NCBI GenBank assembly: GCA_029204225.1
Contig: CM055104.1
Span: 41,395,390-41,459,389 of the forward strand
Source: Diphasiastrum complanatum
Taxonomy: Eukaryota > Streptophyta > Lycopodiopsida > Lycopodiales > Lycopodiaceae
Reading direction: 5' to 3'
Length of the DNA stretch: 64,000 nt
Under the pieces are notes generated by a model. That model worked only from the letters and a program-made list of their open reading frames with translations, ran no database searches and was not told where the DNA came from. Position numbers and translations under genes: made by a program. Below are positions 11,740 to 22,464 of the stretch, in pieces; the first letter of the stretch is position 1, and each line of letters opens with the position of its first letter.

Positions 11740-12899
11740 GATTCTAATGTTTCTTCAACTTTTAGGTTCTGTCCTAAAGCACTTAGCACTCACTTTTCTC
11801 TCAACAAATGATAGATAAAGAGATCTATGAAGATTTAGGACCCTAAAACACTTCTATCTTGAACCTAGATGGTTTCCAAGCATAGAAAGGAAGATTGAAA
11901 CACATGCAACACTTTGCACACACTAAGAATGGATTACAAAATCAAACCAACCTGAACACACTCTTGCTTAAGCTCTCAAACTTTCCAGCAAGTGACCAAA
12001 TCAAGTTATGGTGTGAAGAGTTACTTGCATTCTTAGAAAATACCCAAAACTAGGATGCCAAGATTACCTAGTAATGAACAAACTTGATCAACATATGATC
12101 AACACACTAAGATATTGATTCAACCTGTAAAACCACATGTAAACCACACTTCTAAAAGTTTATAAACTCCAGCAAGTGATAAATACAAGATTTAGAGGTG
12201 AATGAATGAGCACACTTAGTGAATCACAAGACTAGCTTCACTATCTTGTCAAATCTTGGTGTTTAGATGTAGATCTAAGATCACTTCACATGAGAATGTT
12301 CCTCAACCTGTTAAGAACCTGAAAACACACTTGCATAATGGTTAACACCTTCCAGCAAATGCTCCAATCAAATTACATAAGGAGAGTTACTTACATGCTC
12401 AACAAAGTACACCAAAATTTATGCCAAAATTGATGACAATCTTTACAATATGCTCTTCACAATGGAGCTTACAATATGTTCACCCAAAAAAGGGGATCTT
12501 TCATCCAAATGGGAGCTTTGCTCAGCCTTTAGGAGAATTACAACTCACTCAAAAGAGCATTTGTCATCCACTTAAGGAGAAGTTTCATCCACTTAAGGAG
12601 AGTGTTCATCCAAGAATGGAGATTGTCAACAATAGGATTGAAAAGAACATTGTTAGTATTGAATATGCACAAGCCTCACAATCACAAATGATTAGGTGTT
12701 ATGATCTGATCCAAAATAGTTTCTTTTCAGCCTCTGATCTTCAATAGACCTGAAATATGCTTTTGATCCACAAGTTCAACTCACAAAACAAAGGTTAGTA
12801 AGATTTGATCAACAAAGCAATGCAAAATCATGCTAGAACTTGATCAAACATCCAAATATCACCAAAAATGGAATACTTACTGTAAATAGAAGCCAACCA
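11740..12899 (-). other. Copia-C leader with internal repeats
   Basis: Non-coding leader between the primer site and gag. Three degenerate units of about 180 bp begin near 11946, 12121 and 12305. Each holds a CAACCTG block, then (C)TCCAGCAARTG and often GAGTTACTT. At 12565, 12586 and 12607 there are three short 21-bp tandem units (CATCCACTTAAGGAGA-type). The plus-strand frame across the short repeats is a by-product of their spacing and is not called as a gene. Confidence 0.6.
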
Positions 12900-12911
12900 G
12901 CTCTGATACCA
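12900..12911 (-). other. Copia-C primer binding site
   Basis: On the minus strand it reads TGGTATCAGAGC, complementary to the 3' end of plant initiator Met-tRNA, directly after the 5' LTR. It is the usual copia start site for minus-strand DNA synthesis. Confidence 0.9.
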
Positions 12912-13567
12912 TGTGAAAAATACAGATCCTAAGTGGATCTAAACTCCAAGATCATTGGCTTGAATGCTTGCACTCCAAACTACATAAGCTAGGAATTGGC
13001 AACACATTCTATGCTACCTAGAATGCAAAGAACTTGATCAAAAAGCATTTATCACAAATGGAAACTTCCATAAACATCAAGTGCGGCCCAAAATAACATT
13101 ATACAGTCCATAATACATCAGCCTATCACTTTTGGAAAGCACCTAAGATCATACACAATAGCTTGAAGACAATACACACAACAATGCTCTCAATGGAGGA
13201 AGAAACAATGACAATGATCTATTGATCTCAATGAAGCATACAAAAGGTTTCTCCAACCTGTTCTCCACGACTTCCCTACTATTTATGGATGAGGAAGATG
13301 ACTCTCTCTCCTCTCTCTAGAAGGTACTTGACCCTAGATATTCCCTATATAGGAAAAATAGCTAAAAAATGGCTTATATGACCAAAATACATCAAAATGG
13401 TCTCATTTTGAAGGGTATGAAGTTTGACACTTCATCATACTGAAAAAATACAGTAAATAAAAACATTGTGGCCTGGTTCACACGTGTGAAACTCCAGAAC
13501 CAAAACTATTTACAATTTTAGCCAATTTAGGCCTCAAACTAGCTAGGAAATGTTGACAATTTTCACA
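12912..13567 (-). repeat. Copia-C 5' LTR
   Basis: 656 bp, apparently identical to 7135-7790 except for one base. It contains the element's promoter TATA and a second copy of the palindrome TTCACACGTGTGAA (13477-13490). The near identity dates the insertion as recent. Confidence 0.95.
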
Positions 13568-13572
13568 AAACA

Positions 13573-14100
13573 CTCCTACATTCCTCCTGAGGGTAGTCAG
13601 GTACTACCGATCTACGTTCATAAAATTAATATTACCATTCGACTTCATTTCAGCCAAGGTGAGGAATTCAAAGGGAACAAGAAAACTCAGACATATTAAA
13701 ATAAACAGCATAAGCACTCGACATTCAAGATCAGACACCACCAGAAAATAATCTATATTGATTTTCTCTAATTTCTTCAGGGCACTACATGCGAATCCAC
13801 ATAGTGCATTGGCGTGAGAGAAGCATGGTCTCTCACAAGTAGTAGTCTCACTTTACTAGCGGACAATTGGATCTTTTGATCCTAGACAGAATTGTCTTCT
13901 CGCACGCAAGCAGAGCTTCTGTCTATATTCGTCTTGATTGCTTACTAGCATCAGACTTCTGCTTTCTTTTTTTCTTGCTTACTTGGTTACACATTGTGTA
14001 TCATATTGATATATGTCAAGTATTATTTAGTAAGTACAGTCTTTCTATGCAAATCTAAGATTAGAGTGATTAACCATCTACAACTAACCAGAGAATTACA
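13573..14100 (+). repeat. LTR-like sequence, tentative
   Basis: No coding frame. The part at 13880-14030 (AGCATCAGACTTCTGCTTTC and surroundings) resembles 18890-19000 in the same orientation, so both may be diverged copies of one LTR. It is the right-hand continuation of the DNA split by Copia-C and may belong to the gypsy element to the left. Ends could not be fixed. Confidence 0.35.
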
Positions 14101-14145
14101 AGAGTGGCAGTTTAGCCATGACCTAGGGAGTATCTGCTGACGTCA

Positions 14146-14451
14146 TGCCATCAGGTTAGATCTTTGTACTTCTGGTACTTGCGTGATCTCTGGTGGTACT
14201 CCTTGGAGAGTTTTGTTTTCACCATTGGTTTCGTTTACCTCGTCCGCCTTTCTCTCGTATAGGACCACAAGGAAATCTCGTTTATGGATCCTTCGTGTTC
14301 GTGAACCGTTCGTCTTTGTCTTCATTGACTTTCGTGTTCACAAAACTCTTCGTGTTTCGTGTCTTCAGATGTTCGAGTTCGCGAACATGTTCGTCAGTCG
14401 AGGGGCCGTAAGCTAGCGAGGCTTTTTATTCAGAAACACTTTGTTTCTTCA
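14146..14451 (-). repeat. Copia-D 3' LTR (outer end unclear)
   Basis: On the minus strand it follows a purine tract (GAGAGGGAGC, 14452-14461), begins TGAAGAAACAAAG and runs toward lower coordinates. It is rich in TTCG words. An overlapping pair of palindromes, TTCGCGAA (14378-14385) and GAACATGTTC (14383-14392), resembles heat-shock-element half sites. The outer end is a guess. Confidence 0.45.
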
Positions 14452-14459
14452 GCTCCCTC

Positions 14460-17408
14460 TCAAAGCATGGTAGCCTTATGATCCTGAGACTGCTCCTTTG
14501 CCTCCAGAGCCTTTGTGAAGATGTCAACAACCATATCTTTCTTTCTGATGAAGGTGGTCTGCATCATCTTCTTCTCAATCGGATTCCTGATCAAGTGATA
14601 CTTGATCGCAATGTGCTTCGTCCTGGAATGGAACACGGGATCCTTCGTGAGGTGTATTGCAGAGGTGTTGTCCATCTGCAAGACCAGTGGCTCGTTCCTT
14701 GTTTCGTCCAATTCGTCCAAGAACTGCCTTAGCCAAATTATTTCATTGGCCATCTTTGCTGCTGCTACGTATTCTGCTTCGCAGGACGACTGGGCTACAA
14801 TGGTCTGCTTCTTGCTGACCCAGAGAACTGCTGCTCCTGATGCGATGGTGCATCCTCCTGAGACGCTTTTACAGTCGTCCCTGATTTGCCCAGCTGGCTT
14901 CGCTGTAGGAAAGTATCCTGAGACCTGCACCATGACAATAACACAAGCCATAATCTCGCGTTAATTTCAGATATTGCAAAATTCGTTTCGCAATATTCCA
15001 ATGTGTCGAGCCTGGATACGTGCAGAATTGGCTCATCTTGAATACTGCATAAGCAATATCAGGACGTGTGTTGTCTGCAAGGTCTGTAGGGAGTGAGCTG
15101 CATCTGTTCTCTTTCTTCCTCAGTCTTTGGACAGTCGTCATTTGTTAGCACCGTTCCTGCGAGCATTGGAGTGTTCGCTCCTTTGCAGTTCAACATTCCA
15201 AAGTCCTCTAGGATATTCTGGGTGTATCTGGACTGGTGAAGGTATAACTTGCCTCCCTCATAGTCCCTTTCAATTTGTAAGCCTAAGTAACACCTGGCTT
15301 CTCCCAGATCCACTATCTTGAAATGTTTCGAGATGTCTGTCTTTACTTCAACAATTAGCTGCTCACTCCTGCAAAGTATCAGAGTGTCGTCCACATATAC
15401 AGCCACTATGATGATCTACCCATCTGTGGCTCTGACATACACATTGGAGTTAGCCAACAGAGGTTTGAATCCCAATGATTTCAGGGCCTGATCCTTCTTC
15501 TTGTACCATTGTCGGGCTGATTGCTTCAGATCGTAGATGCTTCTATGCATTCTGCATACGTAGTTAGAAAGTGAATTCGAGAAAAATTCTGGGGGTTGAT
15601 CCATGTAGACCTCTTCGTCTAATTCACCATGCAAGAAGGCTGTCTTCTTGTCCACAATGTGGATCCTGAGTTCATAAGCTGCTGCATATGCGAACAACAA
15701 ACGTAGGGACGAATGTTTGACGATAGGAGAGAAGGTTTCAAAATAGTCAATACTGTATCTCTGGGAGAAACCCTTTGCTACCAGTCTTGCCTTGTATTTC
15801 GTCACACTCCCGTCTGGTCCATATTTGAGTTTGAAAACCCATTTGCATTTGACAGTCTTCCACTTATGACGTAATGGCTCCAACATCCATACTTGGTTCT
15901 TCCTCATGGACTCCATCTCTTCGTTCATGGCTTGGATCCATTTTTCCTTTTCTGGACCTTCAATCGCCTCCTCGAATGTCTGTGGTTCGTCATTGAACCT
16001 GCAGAATTCTTCTGATGTGAAAGCTGAGCTGCCTGGCACAAATCCTGCTGGCGCTCTTTGTGGTCTTGTCAACCTTCTGGGAGATCCTCCCGGAACAGCT
16101 ATGCTTTTGCCCTTGTCTGCTCTGCTCGGTCCGAAACCATCTCGGTTTACTGCGGTGGCAGGTTGTCTCTCGAATCTTTCTTCGTCTGTTTCGTCACTCG
16201 AATGGGAGACGACTCGAAAATCTTCGTTTTTGTGTTTGTCCTCTGCTGCCTTTGACGTTGGCAGCAGGTCATAGTACTGTCTTTCCAGAACTTCATAGCT
16301 AACATGGTCTTCATTGGCCATTGTCCTGCTCTCGTCGAATTTGACATCCCTCACTGTTTTCATAGTGTTCGTGTTTGGCATGTAGTTTCTGTAGTATAAC
16401 GAATTATTGTCATAATCTACCAGAAATCCTTGCTCGTCTTTCTCATCAAGCTTCTTGCGAAGCTTACCAGGAATATGTGCATATGTTGCACAACCAAATA
16501 TTTTGACGTGAGACAGGTTGGGCTTTCTACCTTACCATAGCTCATGTGGTGTTGTGTGAGGAACACCAGATTTTACCTGTCCTGTTCTGGATGTATGCGG
16601 CTGTAGCTACTACTTCAGCCCACAGTGCCCTTGGAGCTTTCGAATAGGCCATCAGACATCTGGCTGCTTCCATTAGGGTCCTGTTCTTTCGTTCAGCAAC
16701 ATCATTGTGTTGCGGTGTGTAGGCTATAGTTCTTCTGTGAATGATGCCATGATCATTGCAGAAGTCAATGAAGCGATTCGAGATATATTCGCCACCTCGA
16801 TCTGTTTTGATTTGCTTCACCTTGCTGCTTGTGCATCTCTCAGTCCAATTCACATATTCTGTGAATTTATCGAGTGGTTCAGATTTATTCTGAATAAAAT
16901 ACACTTTGGAAAACTTGCTATAATCATCAAAGAAGGTTATATAATATTTTGAACCTCCTACTGAGATCACGTTGAATGGACCGCAGATGTCAGAGTGCAC
17001 CAGCTCCAGAATCTTTGTCGTTCTGTAGGAGTCTTTGACGAATGGTGTGCGTGACATCTTGTCTTTCAAACATGCATCACAGGTGGCCGAATTGGTTGCA
17101 TTCGAGATGCTGACCCCTGTTATTGCTCTATGATGACTTGTCTGGTAGAGTGCCATTGAGTTCATGTGGCAGAGTCTTCTGTGCCACAGAGTGTCTGGCG
17201 AGTCGTCATGAGTCTGATGCACCTGATCCGCAAGTAGACATACCTTTAGATGATATAGGTTCCCTTTCCTTCTGTCTTGAGCAATGAGAGTGCTGGTGCT
17301 GACATCAATCACGTTGCATGCTTCGTTAGAAAATGTCACACGCATCCCTGCATCTGCTATTCTTGCTACACAGAGCAAGTCTTGTTGTAGAGTTGGCACG
17401 AATAGAAC
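14460..17408 (-). pseudogene. Copia-D integrase, RT and RNase H relic
   Basis: Minus-strand copia pol. The pre-integrase part (VPTLQQDLLCVARIADAG) starts near 17408, with gag and protease missing. The integrase core keeps its D, D and E (LVHSDICGPF, IKTDRGGEY, VAERKNRT). A frameshift near 16545 and a TAA after PHELW separate it from the linker and reverse transcriptase (15416-16381; GCKWVFKLKYG-type and AFLHGELDEEVYMDQPP). A TAG just before MAVYVDDTLIL (15406) and a frame change near 15075 separate the RT palm and RNase H (VLWVSKKQTIVAQSSCEAEY). Truncation at 17408 abuts an unrelated copia RT in opposite orientation. Confidence 0.85.
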
Positions 17409-17431
17409 TTAGTCAGCCTAATTCAAATCTC

Positions 17432-18115
17432 TGAAAAGAAGCTTTGGATAAAGAGTATTCATCTCTTATCAAGAACCAGACATGGATAATTGTCGAATTA
17501 CCTGCTACCAGAAATGTAGTTGATTGCAAATCGATTTTCAAAGTCAAATACAATGCAGATGGAAGCATCAACAGGAGAAAGACATGACTTGTTGCCGGAG
17601 GATTTTCTCAGGTCTACAACGTCGATTATACTGAGACCTTCAATCCAGTAGTCAAGCATTCTTCTATTCGACTTTTGCTATCATTTGTCGCTGTTGCAGA
17701 TTTGGAAATACATCAAATGGATGTACAGACAACATATCTCAATGGAGTTAACGAAGAAGACATTTAAACCGTGCAACTCGAAGGTTATATTATCGAGGGT
17801 AAACACAATCATGTGTGTAAACTCCATAAGAAACTTTATGGCTTGAAGCAATCTATTCGAGCATGGTTTCAAAGGATCAATACTTTCCTTATTGATCATG
17901 ACTACACACCTAGCTCTTCAGATTCAAATGTTTACCTCAAAGCAGTGCAACAGTCTTATATCATTATCACTTTATACGTGGATGATACATTGCTTTTCAG
18001 CAATAGTACCGATCTGATAAAAGAGGCCAAGACAATGTTATCTTCCAAATCCAACATGACCGATCTGGGCGAAGCTCATTTCTGCCTTGGTACAAGTGTT
18101 TTTACGTAGTCTATA
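17432..18115 (+). pseudogene. Copia reverse transcriptase fragment
   Basis: Plus-strand RT: VDCKSIFKVKYNADGSI, then DVQTTYLNGVNEED, KKLYGLKQSIRAWF and LYVDDTLLF, ending at DLGEAHFCLG. In-frame stops occur after RRKT (17586) and after EEDI (17765). It lacks RNase H and everything before RT. The sequence after 18115 is LTR-like and does not continue the frame. It is a different lineage from Copia-D beside it. Confidence 0.8.
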
Positions 18116-19170
18116 GAAATACATGGAGTTTGACAACAGTGTTACATTTTCTCTCTCTACAACCCTAACAATGTTGCCTGTTAGGAATCTCGTGTAAAAA
18201 TGCAATGTCGCCTTTTTCGTATTTTTCACCTATCAGGAATTGCGAGTAAAAATGCAGAGTCGCATTTTTTGCATTTTTCAAAGTGTCTCAAATGTTAAGG
18301 AAATGACTCTGGCAAAGTGTGGGGCTACTCCAATATTAAGGAAATGAAATTTTATGACACTGTTACCTTTTTTGCAAAAAGCCGACATTGTCATTTTTTT
18401 GCGACACTGTCGCCTATGGCAGTTTTAGTTCATTTTTGCAGAGTGACAGTTTTCGTTCATTTATGCAGATAGACTATTTACGACCAATTTTTACCGCTTA
18501 TCAACAATCAATTTCTGAGAAGGAACTGGATGAATGCTAGCGGACACCAGCCAACTGACAATCGCATTTGATGACCTAATTACTTAGTATAAATCAGTTG
18601 TTCATGCATCTCTTTTCAAGTTCGGAAGCAACGAATCAACATTGTGAATTGTGAGGGAGTTGAGTGTTATTACACGATGCTTCATGTGCTCTTATCAAGC
18701 AGATCATTCACAATCAGAAAGTATTGTTGTTAGCTCTCTATCAAGCTTTCAAGCTTGAACTCTCTTGAGCATTCTACCTCAGTCTTTTAGAGATTTATTT
18801 TAAAGTTGTTATTACGCTACTGCTTATCAGTAGAGCTACTTATTATTAGACTTATTCTCAATTACTCGGAGACAACTTAGAGTGCGCAGTTTCTATCTGC
18901 TATTGTTTTGCACTCATTAGCATCTGATTTTTGTTTTTTCTGAATCAATACTATCTTCTTATTGCGTTCAGTATATGTCAGAATGCATGCATCTCTGTAT
19001 TGCTTTTGTAACTAATAGAAATTGTCTAAGAATTCAATACTTTATGTTTGGCTACATAATTACTTAGTATCTAGCGATTTCAAAGTTAGTTGCTAAAGAT
19101 TGAACGTTATTTTCGTCACTACTGCTTTGTTTAATTTTTGATAGGCGTAGTCATGCATTGGAAGTAGGAA
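18116..19170 (+). repeat. LTR-like region with about 52-bp tandem units
   Basis: No coding content. Two adjacent units near 18176-18285 share the pattern CCTRTYAGGAATYKCGNGTAA plus AAATGCARNGTCGC. Similar units occur in reverse complement at about 37190-37330. A TATA-like AGTATAAATCAG lies near 18588. The 18890-19000 part resembles 13880-14030. An LTR is the likeliest identity, but no TG/CA ends or target duplication were found. Confidence 0.4.
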
Positions 19171-19206
19171 GTTTTCACATTACATTATCTATCCTATTTC
19201 CGACAC

Positions 19207-19903
19207 AATGGAGGGTCGTCTCAATTATATAGATGGGATGTCTCCCTCACATTCAAGCAGAATCATGGAGAGACTACGGGCTCATTGGGAGGCACGAAGT
19301 TCCAGTAGGTTGGTCAACTACCCATCAATATCCTCTCATTCTAAGGAGATCTAATCTCCACAACCCTCCAACCGAGGTATTTCGCCCTCCCACGAGGGTC
19401 TTCCTGACGAGCGTCTCTCTCCTGTGCACTCTAATGTCAGTGCCTCTTCCCGACAGTCCTGAGAAAAGATAGATCGTAGGAGGAGTCGCCTCAGCTATGG
19501 CTTCTCTTGTGGCGGTGATGTCGATGATGTCATGCCTCATGCGGCCTCGAGTCCAGCATGTCCCTCTACCAGGCCTCGTCATAGGGATTTTTTACTTTGA
19601 GAAACCCTAACTTATGAAGCAGCGCGCATGGCACATGATACTAAGACTCCTACATCTGTAACTCTTGAGTATCCAGAGGCCCCCATACTCACCCCTCACA
19701 TTTTTCCGTCTTCAGCACCCATTGCCCAAGACCTAGTTTTTCCTATGGGACTCCATGGCACCGTGATCCCTCTTGCCATGCCACTCCACCCATTTTTTTT
19801 TCCCATTCAGACCCATGTTGGTTACACTCCCATTCAAACTCCTCCCCAACGTTTGCCTCTCCATAACTCTCCTGACCTTCTCGCCTTCAGACTCCTCTCT
19901 AAA
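19207..19903 (+). pseudogene. Pro/Ser/His-rich N-terminal region of CACTA ORF
   Basis: Fragments in changing frames (MEGRLNYIDGMSPSHSSRI at 19207, then a frame rich in Pro, Leu and Phe from 19628) lead into the ORF at 19903. Low-complexity N-termini are common before the conserved part of this transposon protein class. Stops and shifts suggest decay. Its link to the downstream ORF is inferred from order and strand. Confidence 0.35.
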
Positions 19904-20473
19904 CTTCTCCTGTTGCAAGCACTTCTCTCGTTCTACCCACTTCTCATTGGCCCAATGCCACTCCTTTTGACACTTCCTTTTTCACCTCCCCATCAACTGA
20001 CATCGTATCATCTTATGACATAGATGTGGAGAAGTACATAGTTGAGGATGACCGCAGTGGTCGTGTCATCACTCGCATGAGGCAACTCACACATGTGGTC
20101 TTCAACAAGGACATTTTCAAGGACTGGCGCAAACAAAATGATGATGACAAGAATTATGTCGTTGATCAGTTTTATAGAGAGTTTCCAGTTCCCTCCTTTG
20201 ATTTGAAATTTGATCAAATCTGGATGGTGCATCACATGGGAGGCATGATGAACCACCACAAATCGAAAATCCGAGATGCGGTGAAAGCTGGCAAATCTAG
20301 GCCATACCACGTGCACAAGGAAGACTGGAAGTTTGCGAAGAAAGAATTCCTAGAGAATTCAAATCGCTTCAAACAACAACGAGAGGCAGCCATGAAGCGA
20401 CTGGAGACTATAGGGCCTTCTCACCTTGGTAGTGGTGGCCAAGGTTCTTTTCATGCCCATTTCGTAAGTCTCT
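19903..20473 (+). CDS. Transposase-associated protein (Transposase_24-like), partial
   Basis: Open frame entering through TPFDTSFFTSPSTDIVSSYD and SYDIDVEKYIVEDDRSGRV. The conserved part reads FDQIWMVHHMGGMMNHHKSK, then HVHKEDWKFAKKEFLENS, FKQQREAAMKRL and HLGSGGQGSFHAHF. This pattern (a Trp-containing block, a Lys/Asn-rich helix, then a glycine-rich 'H-x-GGS' motif) resembles the plant Transposase_24 family of CACTA elements. A good splice donor follows at about 20465 (TTTC/GTAAGT), and further in-frame peptide is seen at 20600-20740, so it may be the first of several exons. The ATG at 20026 is one possible start. Family assignment is by eye. Confidence 0.5.
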
Positions 20474-21170
20474 CCACCAATACGTTGAATTTGACATTAT
20501 CGAAATTCAAATTTTATTTTGCTAACCTTCTTGCACTACCTTAATAGTTTTTGTTAAAACTATAATCTTAATTTTCTTTTCTTTTTTGCAAAAATCTGCC
20601 GTAAAGTGGTCTACCACAAAAGAGAAGTATAAGTATAGATATTCCAGCAACATGCAATCATTACTCAAATTATTGGAGAGACAAGGAGTGAGAGTTGATT
20701 GGGATGGATATTCTGAGGTATATATGGCTTCAAGATATATTTTAACTTCACTACATTCATGTGGTCTGACTTTCACTCTCATCACATTTCTCAAATAATT
20801 GTCTCATCTTCATTGGATGCAGGTATCGTAGTCCCAATCCCATGCATCGCAGTGACATGAGTCCAATCGCGATGTCAATGGCCATGACAAGGATGACTCA
20901 ACTGGATCTAATTAGGTGTTTCAATATTGTAGCATGCATATATGTGAAAGTCAGTTTCGACTTAGTTTGTAATATATCTCTGTACTCTGAACATTTATGT
21001 ATGAATATATATTGGTTTAAGTTAAATTTCCCTCATCAATTTTTAAGTGCATAAAATGTAACTCAAATAACTGTAAAACATTTTATTAACAATTATGAAT
21101 AAATGATATTTCTTACCAACTTCATAAGAAGTGGTGCAAAAGACTTCTGGGGTTGGATGAAGTCCATTTT

Positions 21171-21210
21171 AGGGTAGAATGGAGCCAGTACACTGGCTCC
21201 ATTCTACTCT
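21171..21210. repeat. Hairpin: 18-bp inverted repeat
   Basis: AGGGTAGAATGGAGCCAG (21171-21188) and CTGGCTCCATTCTACTCT (21193-21210) pair at 17 of 18 positions around the loop TACA. It lies inside the CACTA-like element, just before its subterminal repeats. Confidence 0.8.
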
Positions 21211-21219
21211 AATTTTTCT

Positions 21220-21598
21220 CTTTTATTTTCGAGCCTTCCGAATAATCCTCGGGAGAGACGATCTTTTTTAAGAGGGTTATATCGAGGGCCCTCAAAATGC
21301 CCCTGGGAATAGATATATTATCAGCATTCTTTCCATAGAATTATATCGAGGTCTATCGGAATGTCCCTTGGAACAGATGGTGTTGTTGAGGGGTATATCA
21401 AGGTCCCTCAATATATCCCTCGGCAAACACATTCTCTAAACAGAATGAGATGGTGATATCTCGGAAACCGATTTAGTTAACAAGGGTCTGCTACCGAGGC
21501 ATAAATTGATGGGTATACCGAGGTTTGTAGAGTTTTTTTTTTAAATCTTTAGAAAAGCCTCGGTAATAGAGTCAGAAAACCTCCAGAATGTTGTAGTG
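21220..21598 (-). repeat. CACTA terminal and subterminal repeats
   Basis: At least eight short CCGAGG/CCTCGG or TATCGAGG-type words between 21235 and 21565 point in both directions. The terminal inverted repeat ends at 21598. The three bases after it (TCA) would be the target duplication, but no partner is known. Confidence 0.65.
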
Positions 21599-21599
21599 T

Positions 21600-22460
21600 C
21601 AAAATATACAAAGAGTTTCGGTCCAGGTGTAGCGTTAGGTACCAAGGTAGATCCATGCCATACTGGCCCATTGAACTCTATGAAGCTTTACTAGAGTTCA
21701 AATGCTTTGAGGCTTGGGAAAATCCATGCCATTCAATCTTCCAAGAACCAAATCCTATTCAAAAGTCTAGCATACTAAATGCTACCACATTTGTTTATCT
21801 AGTAGTCCTACATTTTGCGACAACATCATTCTACTTTTTTAACATCACAGAACTCTATTTGGCATTTCTTGTCATGTTTTCATCGATGTACTTATCTAAT
21901 CAAAGCAATATTCCATAAAACATCTCTTTTGCGTTGTGAGAGCAATATCATCCCATATAGTTATGCATATTGTAATCAACACATCCTATTGTAAAGAACC
22001 CTAAATGTAGGTTTATGTTAGCAAATTTTAATGGTGTTCAATACAAAGTTTTGCATTGGTTTGTACCTATATATGTGGTGAAAACATCTCTTCCAACAAG
22101 TAGGCGCACACTTACTTATATACTAATTATTCAATACAACAATGATAGGTTAAAATTGGATGTTTCTCATTGGTAGGATCAAGTCTAACAAGAGATATGC
22201 TATACTCTACCTTTGTATTAAGATGGCATTCCTACACAAGTATTCTATTTGTCTTGAGTTTCATAACATTGGCTATTTCTTAAAGCAAGTTTTTTGTTAT
22301 CATATATACGATCTATGTAAAGATTTTTAGCAAACCCTACTAGTAGGTTTTTACACGAAAACATCTTCGTTTCTAGAATGACATATGATTCAAGGAAATT
22401 TTGGACAACATATGTAACATGCTAATGCATTAATCTATTTTACATCTAAAAACAACATAC
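21600..22460. other. No gene recognised
   Basis: AT-rich sequence without a frame longer than about 90 codons or any motif I recognise. Confidence 0.5.
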
Positions 22461-22464
22461 GAAG

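Larger units (their letters stand above)
7135..13567 (-). mobile_element. Copia-C: complete young Ty1/copia retrotransposon
   Basis: A 6433-bp element with 656-bp LTRs at both ends, flanked by the 5-bp target duplication AAACA (7130-7134 and 13568-13572). In order on the minus strand it has the 5' LTR, a Met-tRNA primer site, a leader of about 1.16 kb, one open polyprotein of 1317 codons, a polypurine tract and the 3' LTR. The LTRs differ at one base that I can see (G in the low copy, A in the high copy, within the AAAATARCATT context). Every part needed for autonomous movement is present, so it is probably recently active. It interrupts older gypsy-related DNA. Confidence 0.95.
19205..21598 (+). 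mobile_element. CACTA (En/Spm)-like DNA transposon, right end seen
   Basis: The right terminus at 21591-21598 reads TTGTAGTG, so the complementary strand begins CACTACAACATTCTGG, the signature end of CACTA transposons. The last 350 bases carry many short copies of CCGAGG/CCTCGG in both orientations, which fits subterminal transposase-binding repeats. A transposase-associated ORF lies inside. No matching left terminus was found, so the left limit here is only the start of the associated coding region. At about 2.4 kb without a recognised TNP2 transposase, it is probably non-autonomous or truncated. Confidence 0.6.

Noticed and set aside
12421-12747. Plus-strand 108-codon frame with a HPLKE repeat
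   Set aside because: It lies antisense in the Copia-C leader and its peptide repeat only mirrors the 21-bp DNA repeat. No start context or homologue was recognised.
18116-19170. Possible left terminus of the CACTA element at a CACTACTGC word near 19119
   Set aside because: It does not match the right-end sequence beyond CACTAC and the neighbouring three bases do not match the right flank.
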